DNA of 64,000 nucleotides from Leguminivora glycinivorella (GCF_023078275.1 NC_062990.1:11237549-11301548); one strand, 5' to 3'; shown: positions 38,101 to 46,603, counted from the first letter of the stretch. A program made the numbers and translations. Notes: generated by a model not told the origin, from the letters alone.

Positions 38101-39594
38101 GGGTAAGTAACCATCAAAGGTCTTGTACTTCCGATCTGTTACTGTGTCCTCCAAACGTCGAAGCCGATACTGCTTACCATCAGCTTGTTTTTGGACTTTA
38201 GACGCTTGGTTATGGTTGATATCCGCGTCATGTACTGCAAGCACATGCCTCACTTTCTGTGATGGGTCCATCGACGTGTCCGAGATGACTACGTCTGTAT
38301 TCGTGTCAAATTTCAGAAAATTTTCCTCGTAGAGTTCCATGACCTCCTCTGGCTCATCAAGGAACCACCACGTGAATTGCGGTAAGTTGAGTATCATCAG
38401 GGCATCCTGCATAAATCCAGTTCCAAGGAGCGTTCTATTGTCCCTTGACTGAGGCAGGATGATGAAAACTGCGGGAATGACTCGCGTCGCCAGTGTCACG
38501 TCCACCCTTACTTTCAACACTTCCTGTTCTTTCGGGATCCCATCAGCAAGTGTTAGGGATATCGTTTCCTTCGTAAATGTGTAGCCTTCGTTTTTGAGCT
38601 GGCAGTATAATTTCCAAGAAGCGACGCTTGACTTGGCACACGTATCCACATACGCATAACCTTGAATGTTTTTTATTGAGATACAGACGACTGGCCTAGG
38701 TCTGTTGTCCAGTTCGTTATCAACGGCGCAAAAACTAATATTCTCCTTCTTAACCGGCTGTTGACGTGGTTGTTTCGCACAAGTAGGACAATTTGTACGG
38801 ACGAATCCTGGCGCACCACAGCCGTAGCACGAGAATTTCGGAGTGGATGGTGATGGCATTTGTGTTTGAGCCTCCGGTTTCGTCGTTGGATTCGTCGTTG
38901 CGGCTTTACCCTCAGCGAACTTCTTCTTGCGACATACATCCACAGAGTGACCAGGGTTCTTGCAATAACTACAACGGATGCGGCCTTTTACTGCTGGCTG
39001 GGGTTTCGTGTCAAACAGTTCTTCAGCACTTTGGGCAGCCGTTAGAAGATCGTCAAAGCTCGTGACCATCTCTCGTAGCACTTTCTCCCTGATCTTCTTA
39101 TGCAGTGCTCCGTGTACCATGTCGAGTTGGATACTCTCCGAAGGGCGCGGCGTAGGCAGCTGAGCAATTAGGTCCCTCTTCGTCGCGACGAAGGTTTCCG
39201 TTAACTCGTTGTCTTTCTGGTGAACGCCCACGAGTTCCTGGTATATCATCGGCGCAGGCTTTCTCGGAGCAAAAGCCCTGTGCAACCGACTTTTAAAGTC
39301 GTCCCAGGTGGTCACGCTGTCTGCCACTCCATTCCACCAGACTGCAGCGTCGTCCTTTAGGATAAGCGGAAGGCTGTCAAGTGCATCGCCATCAGACATC
39401 TTCTCGACGCGTTTAAAACAGGATGCAGCAGTCAGGAATGTCTTTACTCGTGTTACGTCCCTCTCGCCGTCATACGTGAAGGTTGCCGTAGCGAATGATG
39501 TGATACGGCGTGCAGTCTGAGCGGTTTGAGTTTGACCTTGAGTTATGGCTCCGATCAGCTGTTGGAGCTGGGCGTCGGACATATTAACCGCCAT
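35137..39594 (-). CDS. Gypsy gag-pol polyprotein, single intact ORF
   Basis: 1485 codons from the likely start MAVNMSDAQLQQ (39594); the frame stays open up to 39759, but that part overlaps the LTR and primer site. Domains in order: gag with WWNG and LHRAF; two zinc knuckles, CSYCKNPGHSVDVC and CYGCGAPGFVRTNC (Phe in place of the usual His); protease YVDTCAKSSVAS (Cys replaces the usual Gly of DTGA); RT with FNRMPFGLRNAP and the MLAYLDDLIIF active site; RNase H (VIKTDASNYALGAVL); integrase with HHCC zinc (AYHDNPLAGHYG, then CVPCQRYK), then catalytic FDLFGP, ISDNGPQFVS and HPEANPVERRNRD. The C-terminus has two AT-hook-like motifs (KRGRPRK, RGRGRPKK). There are no frameshifts or stops, so it may be active. 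Confidence 0.93.
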   Translation of the reverse strand: MAVNMSDAQLQQLIGAITQGQTQTAQTARRITSFATATFTYDGERDVTRVKTFLTAASCFKRVEKMSDGDALDSLPLILKDDAAVWWNGVADSVTTWDDFKSRLHRAFAPRKPAPMIYQELVGVHQKDNELTETFVATKRDLIAQLPTPRPSESIQLDMVHGALHKKIREKVLREMVTSFDDLLTAAQSAEELFDTKPQPAVKGRIRCSYCKNPGHSVDVCRKKKFAEGKAATTNPTTKPEAQTQMPSPSTPKFSCYGCGAPGFVRTNCPTCAKQPRQQPVKKENISFCAVDNELDNRPRPVVCISIKNIQGYAYVDTCAKSSVASWKLYCQLKNEGYTFTKETISLTLADGIPKEQEVLKVRVDVTLATRVIPAVFIILPQSRDNRTLLGTGFMQDALMILNLPQFTWWFLDEPEEVMELYEENFLKFDTNTDVVISDTSMDPSQKVRHVLAVHDADINHNQASKVQKQADGKQYRLRRLEDTVTDRKYKTFDGYLPHWDYMLRDAEVNVAQEDVTLSPHSQSLFPGTVEYKEVNIDSIEFSRTVMDDQQQEKMHELLDSFEDVFLAKPQPAKHIEHRIDTLDSPPTTVPPYRLSAPRKEILRREIDKMLEDGIIEPQQTPWAAPVVLVPKPNGETRVCVDYRRLNAVTVPDPYPIPRVDDLLHEAKPTPYMSTLDLKAGYWQIRVREEDRKKTGFITPFGIFVFNRMPFGLRNAPATFQRLIDRFRVELSDIKMLAYLDDLIIFSTSFEAHLQDLTAVFELMRQYNLTVNRQKCRLGCSTIKYLGHYITPEGIRVDPDKVSAILDLPIPSSVRHLLTFLQTCSWYRRFISNFSAIAEPLTRLTKKNAQWEWTPEQETAYKKLKEMLTTAPVLGQADETKPYVIKTDASNYALGAVLVQGEGPDEHPVEYASRLLTPAERNYSTTEREALAVVWAVTKYRGYIEGLPTVVKTDHHALKWLLSLKSPTGRLARWALILQAFDLSIQYTPGRTNVVADALSRPPCSEDNQKDCSVCGVTIDMPVRSSAEIREEQRKDAWIAKIVDTLEGENDSENARYWSGKGYLMNNGLLYRHSPYSDSEDAQLVVPEHEWANTLSAYHDNPLAGHYGVEKTLERIAKRYFWKGMRKYVDSYVKQCVPCQRYKPSNQKPAGLLQTTTMSKRFEVISFDLFGPLPASPQGETWIFIVEDVASRWVELFALQAATAENCAEILLKEIFLRFGISRRVISDNGPQFVSAVLQKVIFCLGIKHSFTPVYHPEANPVERRNRDLKSQLAILVEHDHGNWPGKLPSIRFAMNTAQCSSTGFTPAYLTFGRELRTPDEIGHDFREIVLSENFVPEITPKLLQMSDTLRLARELQEMKEEARKEYVDKKRKESPLYSDGDLVMAKLHPVSSASRGFSAKFAPRRDGPYVVTKRCGPASYELANPEQRDIPMGVYHASALEPYKGRKETLPSPVQPLRKRGRPRKQPTVVTATARRGRGRPKKQ

Positions 39595-39713
39595 TTCTTC
39601 GTTATCGATCGACTTGACAACTGGTTTCGGCTTAATCTTTATAGATGTCACCCGCCCCGACTTCGTTACGATGTATTCGTTTGTAGACGAAGTGCCCGCG
39701 TTGGACGCCAGAT

Positions 39714-40222
39714 TGTAAGTGTGGCAGGATCGACGGGGCGTCAGCAGTGAGCGAAACACAGATGTGAAGAGTAGGTATTTATTTTATAAAACTTGGCGAA
39801 ATACAGAGGGTTTCAAAAAAGGCAGAAAGGCTTAGCTGTTGTGCAAGGGTAGGACCCACAAATGCAGGAGCGAACACCTTGACAAGAACTCAACACCAAA
39901 TTCTCAGTTAGCAAATTCAGTCTCCGAGCATCTCTATGAAGAAAGTAAACGGAGTAGCTGAACCCGGTCTAAAAGAGCCGTGTCGCCTTTATAATTTCGA
40001 TCGACGAACAAAATATTAACTCGATACTTAACTAATCTAGGTTGAACTAACGTTCGCGCGTTCTATTTAGTCGTCAGAGACATCTATTGAGCGATCTGCG
40101 CACTAATGTTCACTTCACGCCTAGAGACCACGATATACTACCGTTCGCGCGATCTATTTAGCCGTCAGCGCCATCTAGCGGGGTTTTGGGTCAATATTCT
40201 ACGGTCGATGACGTGTTATGCT
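39714..40222 (-). repeat. Gypsy 5' LTR
   Basis: Partner of 34573-35081, with one visible difference. It lies upstream of the primer-binding site on the minus strand and should carry the promoter. Confidence 0.92.
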
Positions 40223-40424
40223 TGTTGTGTTTGGTGTTGAGTTCTTGTCAAGGTGTTCGCTCCTGCATTTGTGGGTCCTACCCTTGCACAACAGCTAAGC
40301 CTTTCTGCCTTTTTTGAAACCCTCTGTATTTAGCCAAGTTTTATAAAATAAATACCTACTCTTCACATCTGTGTTTCGCTCACTGCTGACGCCCCGTCGA
40401 TCCTGCCACACTTACAATCTGGCT
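40223..40424 (+). repeat. Inverted partial LTR adjoining the gypsy element
   Basis: 40233-40419 is the reverse complement of 39714-39900, about 190 bp of LTR, followed by ATCTGGCTCAACACC, which resembles the start of an internal region. It therefore comes from a second related copy, or from a rearrangement, in the opposite orientation. Confidence 0.85.
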
Positions 40425-40539
40425 CAACACCAAATAATGTGCCAAATTTTCATGGCCTTCCGTTATTCTGATTGTATTTGTTATTTAGAGAAAAATGAAC
40501 CTTATCAGTAACCCTTTCAATCTGCATCATAAAATACGG

Positions 40540-40587
40540 CACGTTATTTTTTGTCACATTTGACCGGTTCGAGTCCCGACTGAGGCA
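40540..40587 (-). repeat. 48-bp perfect inverted repeat, right copy
   Basis: Exact reverse complement of 34525-34572; contains GACCGGTTCGAGTCCCGACT. Together the two copies enclose the gypsy element and the inverted LTR. Confidence 0.9.
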
Positions 40588-40789
40588 AGCAATTTTTCAT
40601 AAGTCCTTAAATGCAGAATGTATTGTTTTTAAAAACAAAGGAAAGTCTCCCTTACACAAAATGTGCTATTTACAATATTTAAGGTAGTTGCCATCCATGT
40701 GGCATTCGATTTTTCCACACTGTATACATTTATTTTGAAAAGAGAATAATGTTTAGTTTTTATTGACTTCACAAATCAATAATATGTAG

Positions 40790-41118
40790 TTATTTGTTAT
40801 ACAAGAGTGCAAAGTTGTATGGTCATAAGTAAAATACATTTGCACTCGTGTGTAACACAAAACTTTTCCCCTCACTACTTATAGCAAAGAAACTACAACG
40901 CAAAAAATGCGTTTAACACTCTGCTTCCAGTAGTTCCACAGGTGGTAAATCATTTTCATCACTAGATTCACTTACTTTTATAAATTTTAAAGCACTTAAT
41001 TTGACCTTATTCAAGGTCAAATTACTTTACCCACTAAGTACTGGATAAAATGCATTTTTACCCGCTGGTATTAAAGGACAAAACACTTGTTTCCGAGCTA
41101 GTGAGGGGAAAAGGCTGT
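40790..41118. repeat. Dispersed repeat (GTTATACAAGAGTGCAAAG family), copy 1
   Basis: Blocks ACACAAAACTTTTCCCCTCA, CAACGCAAAAAATGCGTTTA, CACAGGTGGTAAATCAT and TTTCCGAGCTAGTGAGGGGA recur inverted at 51415-51670. Related pieces lie at 41845-42131, 45686-46115 and 47212-47520. It is non-coding. Confidence 0.7.
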
Positions 41119-41247
41119 TACATACGTGTTCAGTAATTATCTTTATTTTTTTAATAACTCGATAACCGTAAGAGTTGAGAAATTAGTTTCTTAGAGACTG
41201 TATTTATTTAAGTTAACTGCATTTCATCTAAAAAAACCTTCCAAAAA

Positions 41248-41535
41248 CACGGTGTATAACTCCATCTAGACAGATATTCTAAGAAAAAAACGTACCTCAG
41301 TAAGTCAGTACCATACAGAAAAAGGTACAGTGGCCTAGATGGCGTTACACCTTTGGGAGACGCTCATGTAGATGGCGCTAATATTAATATTTGTCATTTT
41401 AACACATCAAGCTAAGAATATGGGCCAAATTGTCAAAACTGAGGTTCAGCCTGTGTCAAGAGATGGCAGTCTATGCATGGTGATTATACATGTTACTTCG
41501 ACAGTAACTCTCTATAATACTCGACCCTCTTTAGT
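41248..41535 (+). repeat. Dispersed repeat (TGGCCTAGATGGCGTTACACC family), uninterrupted copy 2
   Basis: Matches 7013-7295 throughout, with small gaps. It serves as an empty-site reference for the DIRS and MITE insertions at 9.8-15.8 kb. Confidence 0.75.
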
Positions 41536-41844
41536 TTTATTTATGTAAGTGTCCAAATGCTCATTAAAAACACTGATTATTTTGTTATTTTTTTGAATAA
41601 AAAATGTGGTACAAAGACAGTTTTATTATTTTACAAATCCAGTTTGCATTACTATTAAGTGTTAATTATTTATTTCTTTGGGTTGGCCAACAGGTGTAAT
41701 ACCAAAACAAATGAACTTAAATAATAGCACAAAAAAAACATTATCCCATTTTACATGAAGGATTTTTTTTAATTTATCTAATTTTATTAAGGTCAGTACG
41801 GGTAAGTGTGTGCATAAATTATGAGTAGGTCAGGGTATTAATCG

Positions 41845-42131
41845 TTATTTGTTTTACAAGGGGGCAAAGTGGTTGTTTAACCGCACGTGCTAATATTGAT
41901 ACCCGAGCAAGCGGAAGATTCCAAAATTGAACCGCGAGCGTGGCGAGTGGTTCAAAAGGTGGAATCTAGAGCGTTGCCAGGGTTTCCAGGCACGAATGCT
42001 AAACAAACTTTGCCGCCAAAGTAAACAATATTTTTTCCCCTCACTAGCTCGGAAACACGTGTTTTGTTCTTCAATACAGTAGTGGATAAAGTAATTTGAC
42101 CTTGAATATAGTCATTTTTACTGGTTTAATT
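41845..42131. repeat. Dispersed repeat (TTACAAGGGGGCAAAGT family), left part, split by LINE
   Basis: TTACAAGGGGGCAAAGTGGT and TTGATACCCGAGCAAGC match 47218-47275; TTCCCCTCACTAGCTCGGAA and GTGGATAAAGTAATTTGACC match 51417 and 51480. The unit resumes at 45686 after the LINE. Confidence 0.6.
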
Positions 42132-42208
42132 TTTTTTTTTTTTTTTTTTTTTATTATTATAAATGGGCTTACTCTTGACCACAGACTAGCCAAAGGCAAA
42201 GACGTGGC

Positions 42209-44191
42209 CTACGATGGAGTGAGCTCGCCCAGAAGATGCCTGTTCACTCTTGATTTGAAGGTTTCCGGGTTATATGAGCTCGGAAATATAGCCGCCGGCA
42301 AGGAATTCCACTCCTTGGCAGTGCGCATAAGAAAAGAAGAAGCAAAGCGCTTCGTGCGGATTCGTGGAATATCTACCAAGTAAGGATGGAGACCGGCCGT
42401 GCGTCTAAGAGTCCGATGGTAGAATGGGGACGGTGGAATAAGTTCGTGTAGCTCTTGAGCACACTCCCCGAAGTGCAACCTGTAAAACACCGACAGACTA
42501 GCGACTTTCCGCCGATGGGCCAAAGACTGTAGCTTGGCCGTGAGCTTCTTGTCGCCAATCATCCTCCTGGCTCTGCGCTCCACTGAGTCCAAAGCAGCGA
42601 GTTGGTATTTGGCTGAGCCGTCCCACAGGTGGCTGCAATACTCCATACAGGATCGGACTTGAGCTTTATAGAGTTTTAGAAGCTGTCCAGGTGTGAAGTA
42701 TCGCTTCACCTTATTTAGGATGCCCAGCTTTCTGGCCGCAGTTTGTGCTTTAGACTCAATGAAGGTGCCAAAGTTGAGGACAGAACTCAACTCCACACCG
42801 AGGAGTTCTAGGCTGCCGGTAATAGGTACAGATGCACCCCGGAAAGTAGGAGTCAGATCGAACGGACTCCGTTTTGCCGAAAACAGACACGCCTGCGTTT
42901 TGGTGGCATTGAACTTGACCAGATTGTCGTCCCCCCACTGGGAAACGCGACTAAGGGTCAAGTTCGCTCGCTCAACCATGGCCTCTCTCTGTGAATGTAT
43001 GTCGTCCCTGCTGTCCCCTGCACTAGCTAAATATCTCTCAACAACCGTACTGTCGTCTGCATAGCCGACAATGCTGGGTTGCAGCATGTCGTTAATGTGA
43101 AGCAGGAAAAGGGTTGCGGAGAGAACAGACCCCTGAGGAACACCGGCGTCAATGGCCATGAGGTCCGAAGAGCAGCCATCAATGACCACTCTGATCGACC
43201 GTTCACTCAGGAAGTCAGATAGCCAACTACAAAGGTCAGCAGGGATGCCGTATGCAGGAAGCTTGCTAAGGAGACTTGCGTGCCAAACCCTGTCAAAGGC
43301 CTTCGAGATGTCCAGTGAAACAGCAAGCGCTTCACCGTTCCTCTCGATGGCTTCGCCACAGCGGTGCGTGACATACGCTAGGAGATCTCCAGTAGACCGA
43401 CCCCGGCGAAAGCCATATTGACGGTCACTGAGCAGATCGTTTGTCTCAAGGTAAGTCAGCAACTTGCCGTTAAGTACCCTTTCCATGACTTTACACAGCA
43501 TGGAGGTAATGGCGATTGGTCGGTAATTGCAGGGATCAGCACGACTACCCTTCTTGGGTACTGGCTGCACATTTGCAAGCTTCCAGGATTTCGGCACCAC
43601 TCTTGTTTGGAGAGAGAGGCGGTACAGGCGTGTTAGTACAGGAGACAACTCAGGCGCACACTGTTTTAGAACACGTGCAGGTATACCGTCTGGACCATTA
43701 GCCTTATTCACGTCAAGAGTCTGCAGAGCTCGGCGTACCTCATTTTGCCGGATAGCAATTCCTTGCATAGAGGAGCTGCACTGAGGTAGCGTAGGTGGGA
43801 GTTTTGAGCCTGCATCTAGACGTGAATTGCTCGCAAACAGAGAAGCAAACAAGTTTGCTTTCTCCGCCGCGGAGTGGGCCAGCGTACCATCCGGTTTCTG
43901 CAGAGGTGGCAGTGTGGGACGGCAGAAGTTGGATTCGACCGCTTTCGACAGGGACCAGAACCGCTTACTACCGGGAGGGTAGGAGGCGAGCTTGGCCCCT
44001 ATACGACTGACGTGGTCGAATCTAGCCTTTCGAAGCACCCGTTTGCAGGACTTGGCAGCAGAGTTAAAAGCTTTCTTCCTCGCGCACACCCTCTGTGCTC
44101 CAGCTTTTGAGTCGCGGGCTAGCACCCAAGCTTGGTATGCAGACTGCTTAAGGGCCACCGCCCGAGCACAATCCGAACTGTACCATGCCAT
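42209..44191 (-). CDS. LINE reverse transcriptase frame
   Basis: About 660 codons. It begins WYSSDCARAVALKQSAYQAW (end of the endonuclease-RT linker), then RT motifs: NKANGPDGIPARVLK, SWKLANVQPVPKKG, NYRPIAITSMLCKVMERVLN, QYGFRRGRSTGDLLAY, VSLDISKAFDRVWH, GVPQGSVLSATLFLLHIND and the active site VGYADDSTVVER. A C-terminal domain follows (YKAQVRSCMEYCSHLWDGSA, ending NRHLLGELTPS). No internal stops. The real protein should continue from the endonuclease frame, so this start is not natural. Confidence 0.88.
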   Translation of the reverse strand: MAWYSSDCARAVALKQSAYQAWVLARDSKAGAQRVCARKKAFNSAAKSCKRVLRKARFDHVSRIGAKLASYPPGSKRFWSLSKAVESNFCRPTLPPLQKPDGTLAHSAAEKANLFASLFASNSRLDAGSKLPPTLPQCSSSMQGIAIRQNEVRRALQTLDVNKANGPDGIPARVLKQCAPELSPVLTRLYRLSLQTRVVPKSWKLANVQPVPKKGSRADPCNYRPIAITSMLCKVMERVLNGKLLTYLETNDLLSDRQYGFRRGRSTGDLLAYVTHRCGEAIERNGEALAVSLDISKAFDRVWHASLLSKLPAYGIPADLCSWLSDFLSERSIRVVIDGCSSDLMAIDAGVPQGSVLSATLFLLHINDMLQPSIVGYADDSTVVERYLASAGDSRDDIHSQREAMVERANLTLSRVSQWGDDNLVKFNATKTQACLFSAKRSPFDLTPTFRGASVPITGSLELLGVELSSVLNFGTFIESKAQTAARKLGILNKVKRYFTPGQLLKLYKAQVRSCMEYCSHLWDGSAKYQLAALDSVERRARRMIGDKKLTAKLQSLAHRRKVASLSVFYRLHFGECAQELHELIPPSPFYHRTLRRTAGLHPYLVDIPRIRTKRFASSFLMRTAKEWNSLPAAIFPSSYNPETFKSRVNRHLLGELTPS

Positions 44192-45140
44192 GGGCCTTCT
44201 GATCGAGCGATAGGTCGGAGAATGGAATAAAATATTCCATTCCCTGCCGAATCACATCCGCAACAGCCTCAGCAGAACACGAGGGGTCACCCGAGGAAAA
44301 ACAGACCTGCTGCCAGGGGAAAGACGCATAGAAATGCCGCATCTCATCCCAGTCTGCTGACTCGTATCGCCATACCCTCCTCGTGCCCCTAGGGCAAAGA
44401 TCAGGAGGAGAGTGGATCGACACGGATTTCACCAGACAGTGGTCGGAAGATCCCAGCGGAGCGGAGACCGAAACCGAGTGCCTGTCCGGATCAGTTGTCA
44501 GCAGAAGGTCAAGGCAATTGGGTGTATGACCAGGAACATCCGGTACCCGCGTCGCAACATTTATTAGTTGGGTAAGGTTTAGCGACACAGCAAATTTACG
44601 CGCTTCTCTTCCAGCGTGGCAAGTTTTCTCGTACGGGAACAGCCACTCCTCGTGGTGGGCGTTAAAGTCCCCGAGAAATACGAGTTGAGCTGTAGGGTAC
44701 CGTTGTTGGGCTTTATCTGCCATCTCAGTAAGGTGATCAAAGAGCCTGGTTGTCTCCTGGTTTCCGCTGTGCGATCGGTAAACACAGGCATACAGAGCTT
44801 TCTCTGAGCCTGTGTCAACCATAATCCACAAAGTGGAAAACCCGGAAACCTCAAAGCAACGGAGACGCTTGCAGCAAATGTCGTCGCGGACGTACACACA
44901 GACCCCAGCATGTACTCTAAACTTATGTTCAAGTGAGTAGCCTGGGTAGTTGAGGTACGTCGCGTCAGCTGGGGTTTTTATTTGCGTCTCCGTCAAAAAG
45001 AAAAGGTGCGGCTTCTCGGTTTCAAGATGGTGGTGGACCGGGTCGATATTTGAGTGCAACCCCCTGATGTTAGTGAGGTGCACTTTCAAAGGGAGGAAGT
45101 GCCGCCGGTGTTTAAACCTATTCTTTTTGGAAACTTTCAT
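44148..45140 (-). CDS. LINE apurinic-like endonuclease frame
   Basis: A likely start is the Met at 45138-45140 (MKVSKKNRFKHRR), preceded by a run of A and TAA triplets. APE-type endonuclease motifs run LTNIRGLHSN, FLTETQIK, GVCVYVRDDI, VFLGDFNAHHEEW, TPNCLDLLLT and the catalytic GSSDHCLVKS. The frame stops at 44148 after overlapping the RT frame by 44 nt. The homologous reading crosses into the RT frame near 44190, so one small indel inactivates this copy. An in-frame extension to 45533 exists but looks like 5' UTR. Confidence 0.85.
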   Translation of the reverse strand: MKVSKKNRFKHRRHFLPLKVHLTNIRGLHSNIDPVHHHLETEKPHLFFLTETQIKTPADATYLNYPGYSLEHKFRVHAGVCVYVRDDICCKRLRCFEVSGFSTLWIMVDTGSEKALYACVYRSHSGNQETTRLFDHLTEMADKAQQRYPTAQLVFLGDFNAHHEEWLFPYEKTCHAGREARKFAVSLNLTQLINVATRVPDVPGHTPNCLDLLLTTDPDRHSVSVSAPLGSSDHCLVKSVSIHSPPDLCPRGTRRVWRYESADWDEMRHFYASFPWQQVCFSSGDPSCSAEAVADVIRQGMEYFIPFSDLSLDQKAHGMVQFGLCSGGGP

Positions 45141-45685
45141 TATTATTATTATTTTTTTTTTTTTGGAGTGTGGGTTGGGAGAAAAAATGGCTGTCGAGGT
45201 GTTGCGTTTACCAATTGGATCACTTGAGTTAATCCGGACAGTAAGGAGCTCACTTGGAGACTGCGGGGACGCCCGAGCCCCCCTGAAATAGCCCACCGGG
45301 TCCTCCCGTCCAGTCGCCAACTGGCACGGTGGAGCTATTCCAGGATTTTTCGCTAGGTGGCGGGGCAGCCTCTCGCACGTGGCTGTCGTACGATTGGGCC
45401 CCCAACTTCCTGCGGTCGGCCACCGGCAAGACCGTGCCTCGGATCCCGCTACCCTCCAACGTGAGCCACTCGGCCCGACGTCACTCAAGGATCCAAAGAC
45501 CGGCATTAAGCAACACGACTGACAACCAATCAACCCCCAAAGGCTCTGGTACTCCCGCGCACAGACGGAACGTAGCTAGGCTACTTGGCGCCTGACTCCG
45601 GCGGGAGGGTGGTAGCATACCAGGCGGCCCCTTGCGGGACCTACCACCGCTGGTTTGGTCGTAGTTTAAGGACATACCCGGGTCC
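45141..45685 (-). promoter_or_regulatory. LINE 5' UTR / internal promoter region
   Basis: GC-rich leader upstream of the endonuclease Met, ending (5' side) at GGACCCGGGTATGTCCTTAA. Since the element starts here precisely against the host repeat, the 5' end seems complete and should hold the internal promoter; I see no named promoter motif. Confidence 0.45.
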
Positions 45686-46115
45686 AATTGATAAAAATGA
45701 GTGAATCTAGCGATGACGATGTTTTACCACCTTGTGTGTTAAAAAACTCGCAAGTTCAGGATTCTATTCTCGAACTTCAACTATAGAATCCTTTCACTTG
45801 CTCGTTTTTCAATTTCACACTCGGCGTTGAAATACAACTTTGCACCCTTGTATAACAAATAACTATTCCCCACACACCACAATAATAGGAATAAAAACTA
45901 ACTGCTAAACATCAAACTAAATCAATATTTAACATGTTTGATTCAGTATCTACCAGCCAGCTTAAGTACTATAATATTTATTTATTTATTTTATCCGATC
46001 CGATATCGGATGTCGGAAGGGTTTCAATAGACATCCGATATCGGATCCGATAATGTGAAAAAGCACTAAGACATCAAGTTAAAATTTGTATGAAGTAACT
46101 TTGCACTCTTGTGAA
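45686..46115. repeat. Dispersed repeat, right part, with a Harbinger-type MITE scrap
   Basis: AATTGATAAAAATGAGTGAA continues the repeat left at 42131; AAAAAACTCGCAAGTTCAGG and CGTTGAAATACAACTTTGC match 51690-51790. About 45989-46066 is a shortened copy of the MITE at 56263-56395 ending GCAC before TAA. Confidence 0.6.
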
Positions 46116-46147
46116 TAAACTTCTTAATTATTTCGTAGTTTCCTTAC

Positions 46148-46446
46148 CTCAATGTCACCATCAACCGTTCTTCGACTGAAATTGATCTCTGAAAATTTGT
46201 TGATGTTACCTCCACCACGGGTTTTATGCTTTCAACTATAAAATCAAATGTTGCCGGCAACATTCGGCAATATTCTTTAAAAAGTCCGGGTTGAGCCCGT
46301 AACTCTTCATAGAGAGTATGAAATTCTCCATATATATTCCTTTCCAAGTATACAATGTTGACATCGTTCCTTTGACGGACGTACTTGCTTAATAATTTGT
46401 ACTTTAAATATGAGTTCTCATATAAACTTTGTTTACGTGCGGCCAT
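46148..46446 (-). CDS. PIF/Harbinger transposase first exon
   Basis: ATG at 46446 (MAARKQSLYENSYLKYKLLS) starts 100 codons with the N-terminal Harbinger pattern: GEFHTLYEELRAQPGLFKEY, then CRMLPATFDFIVESIKP and SISVEERLMVTLR. The exon ends at 46148 followed by donor GTAAGG, in phase 2. The acceptor of the transposase exon at 31798 supplies the missing base of the Arg codon and continues YLATGLQF, exactly as in intact family members. GCGACG-rich terminal sequence lies just upstream (46450-46600). It is either the true first exon of the 30.9-31.8 kb gene or a separate truncated copy. Confidence 0.8.
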
Positions 46447-46449
46447 GGC

Positions 46450-46603
46450 GAATGCGCATTGCTCACTGAGGAGCGATTGCCTCGGCCGCGCGATGGATAC
46501 GCGATGGCCTTGAGCCATCGCCGTCGCATCGCGTCGCATCGCGTCGCGTCGCGTCGCGTCGCCCGTCGCTCACGCAAGACAGAGCGTAAGCACTACAAAC
46601 TTC
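46450..46603. repeat. Harbinger-like terminal sequence
   Basis: CGTCGCGTCGCGTCGCGTCG and CTCACGCAAGACAGAGCGTA are the inverse of the ends at 5531 and 24454. ATGGCCTTGAGCCATCGC forms a small palindrome within it. It precedes the transposase ATG by a few bases. Confidence 0.6.

Larger units (their letters stand above)
34573..40222 (-). mobile_element. Ty3/gypsy LTR retrotransposon, about 5.65 kb
   Basis: Two 509-bp LTRs (34573-35081, 39714-40222) differ at one position that I can find (ACGATACAC versus ACGATATAC), so the insertion is young. Between them is one long gag-pol ORF. On the minus strand the 5' LTR is followed by CTGGCGTCCAACGCGGGC, in the usual tRNA primer-binding position. A polypurine tract (GAGGGGGAGATT) precedes the 3' LTR. 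There is no envelope ORF. No clear target duplication is visible, because the right flank is an inverted piece of LTR. Confidence 0.92.
42132..45685 (-). mobile_element. APE-type non-LTR retrotransposon, near full length
   Basis: On the minus strand: a 5' UTR starting GGACCCGGGTATGTCC, an endonuclease frame, a reverse-transcriptase frame and a (TAA)n/poly(A) tail. The flanking repeat, known uninterrupted at about 51480-51600, gives the empty site and shows AATT at both junctions (42128-42131, 45686-45689). The full length is 3.55 kb. One frameshift separates the endonuclease from the RT. Clade uncertain (Jockey/CR1-like by domain layout). At least three truncated relatives lie in this window. 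Confidence 0.85.

Noticed and set aside
35284..39750. Plus-strand open frames within the gypsy element
   Set aside because: All lie antisense to the 1485-codon gag-pol ORF and show no domain.
34573..40222. Endogenous retrovirus with an envelope gene
   Set aside because: No third ORF between pol and the 3' LTR; only about 55 bp separate them.
45141..45533. Upstream extension of the LINE endonuclease frame as coding
   Set aside because: Composition is unlike the rest, and a good Met with the domain start lies at 45140; treated as 5' UTR.
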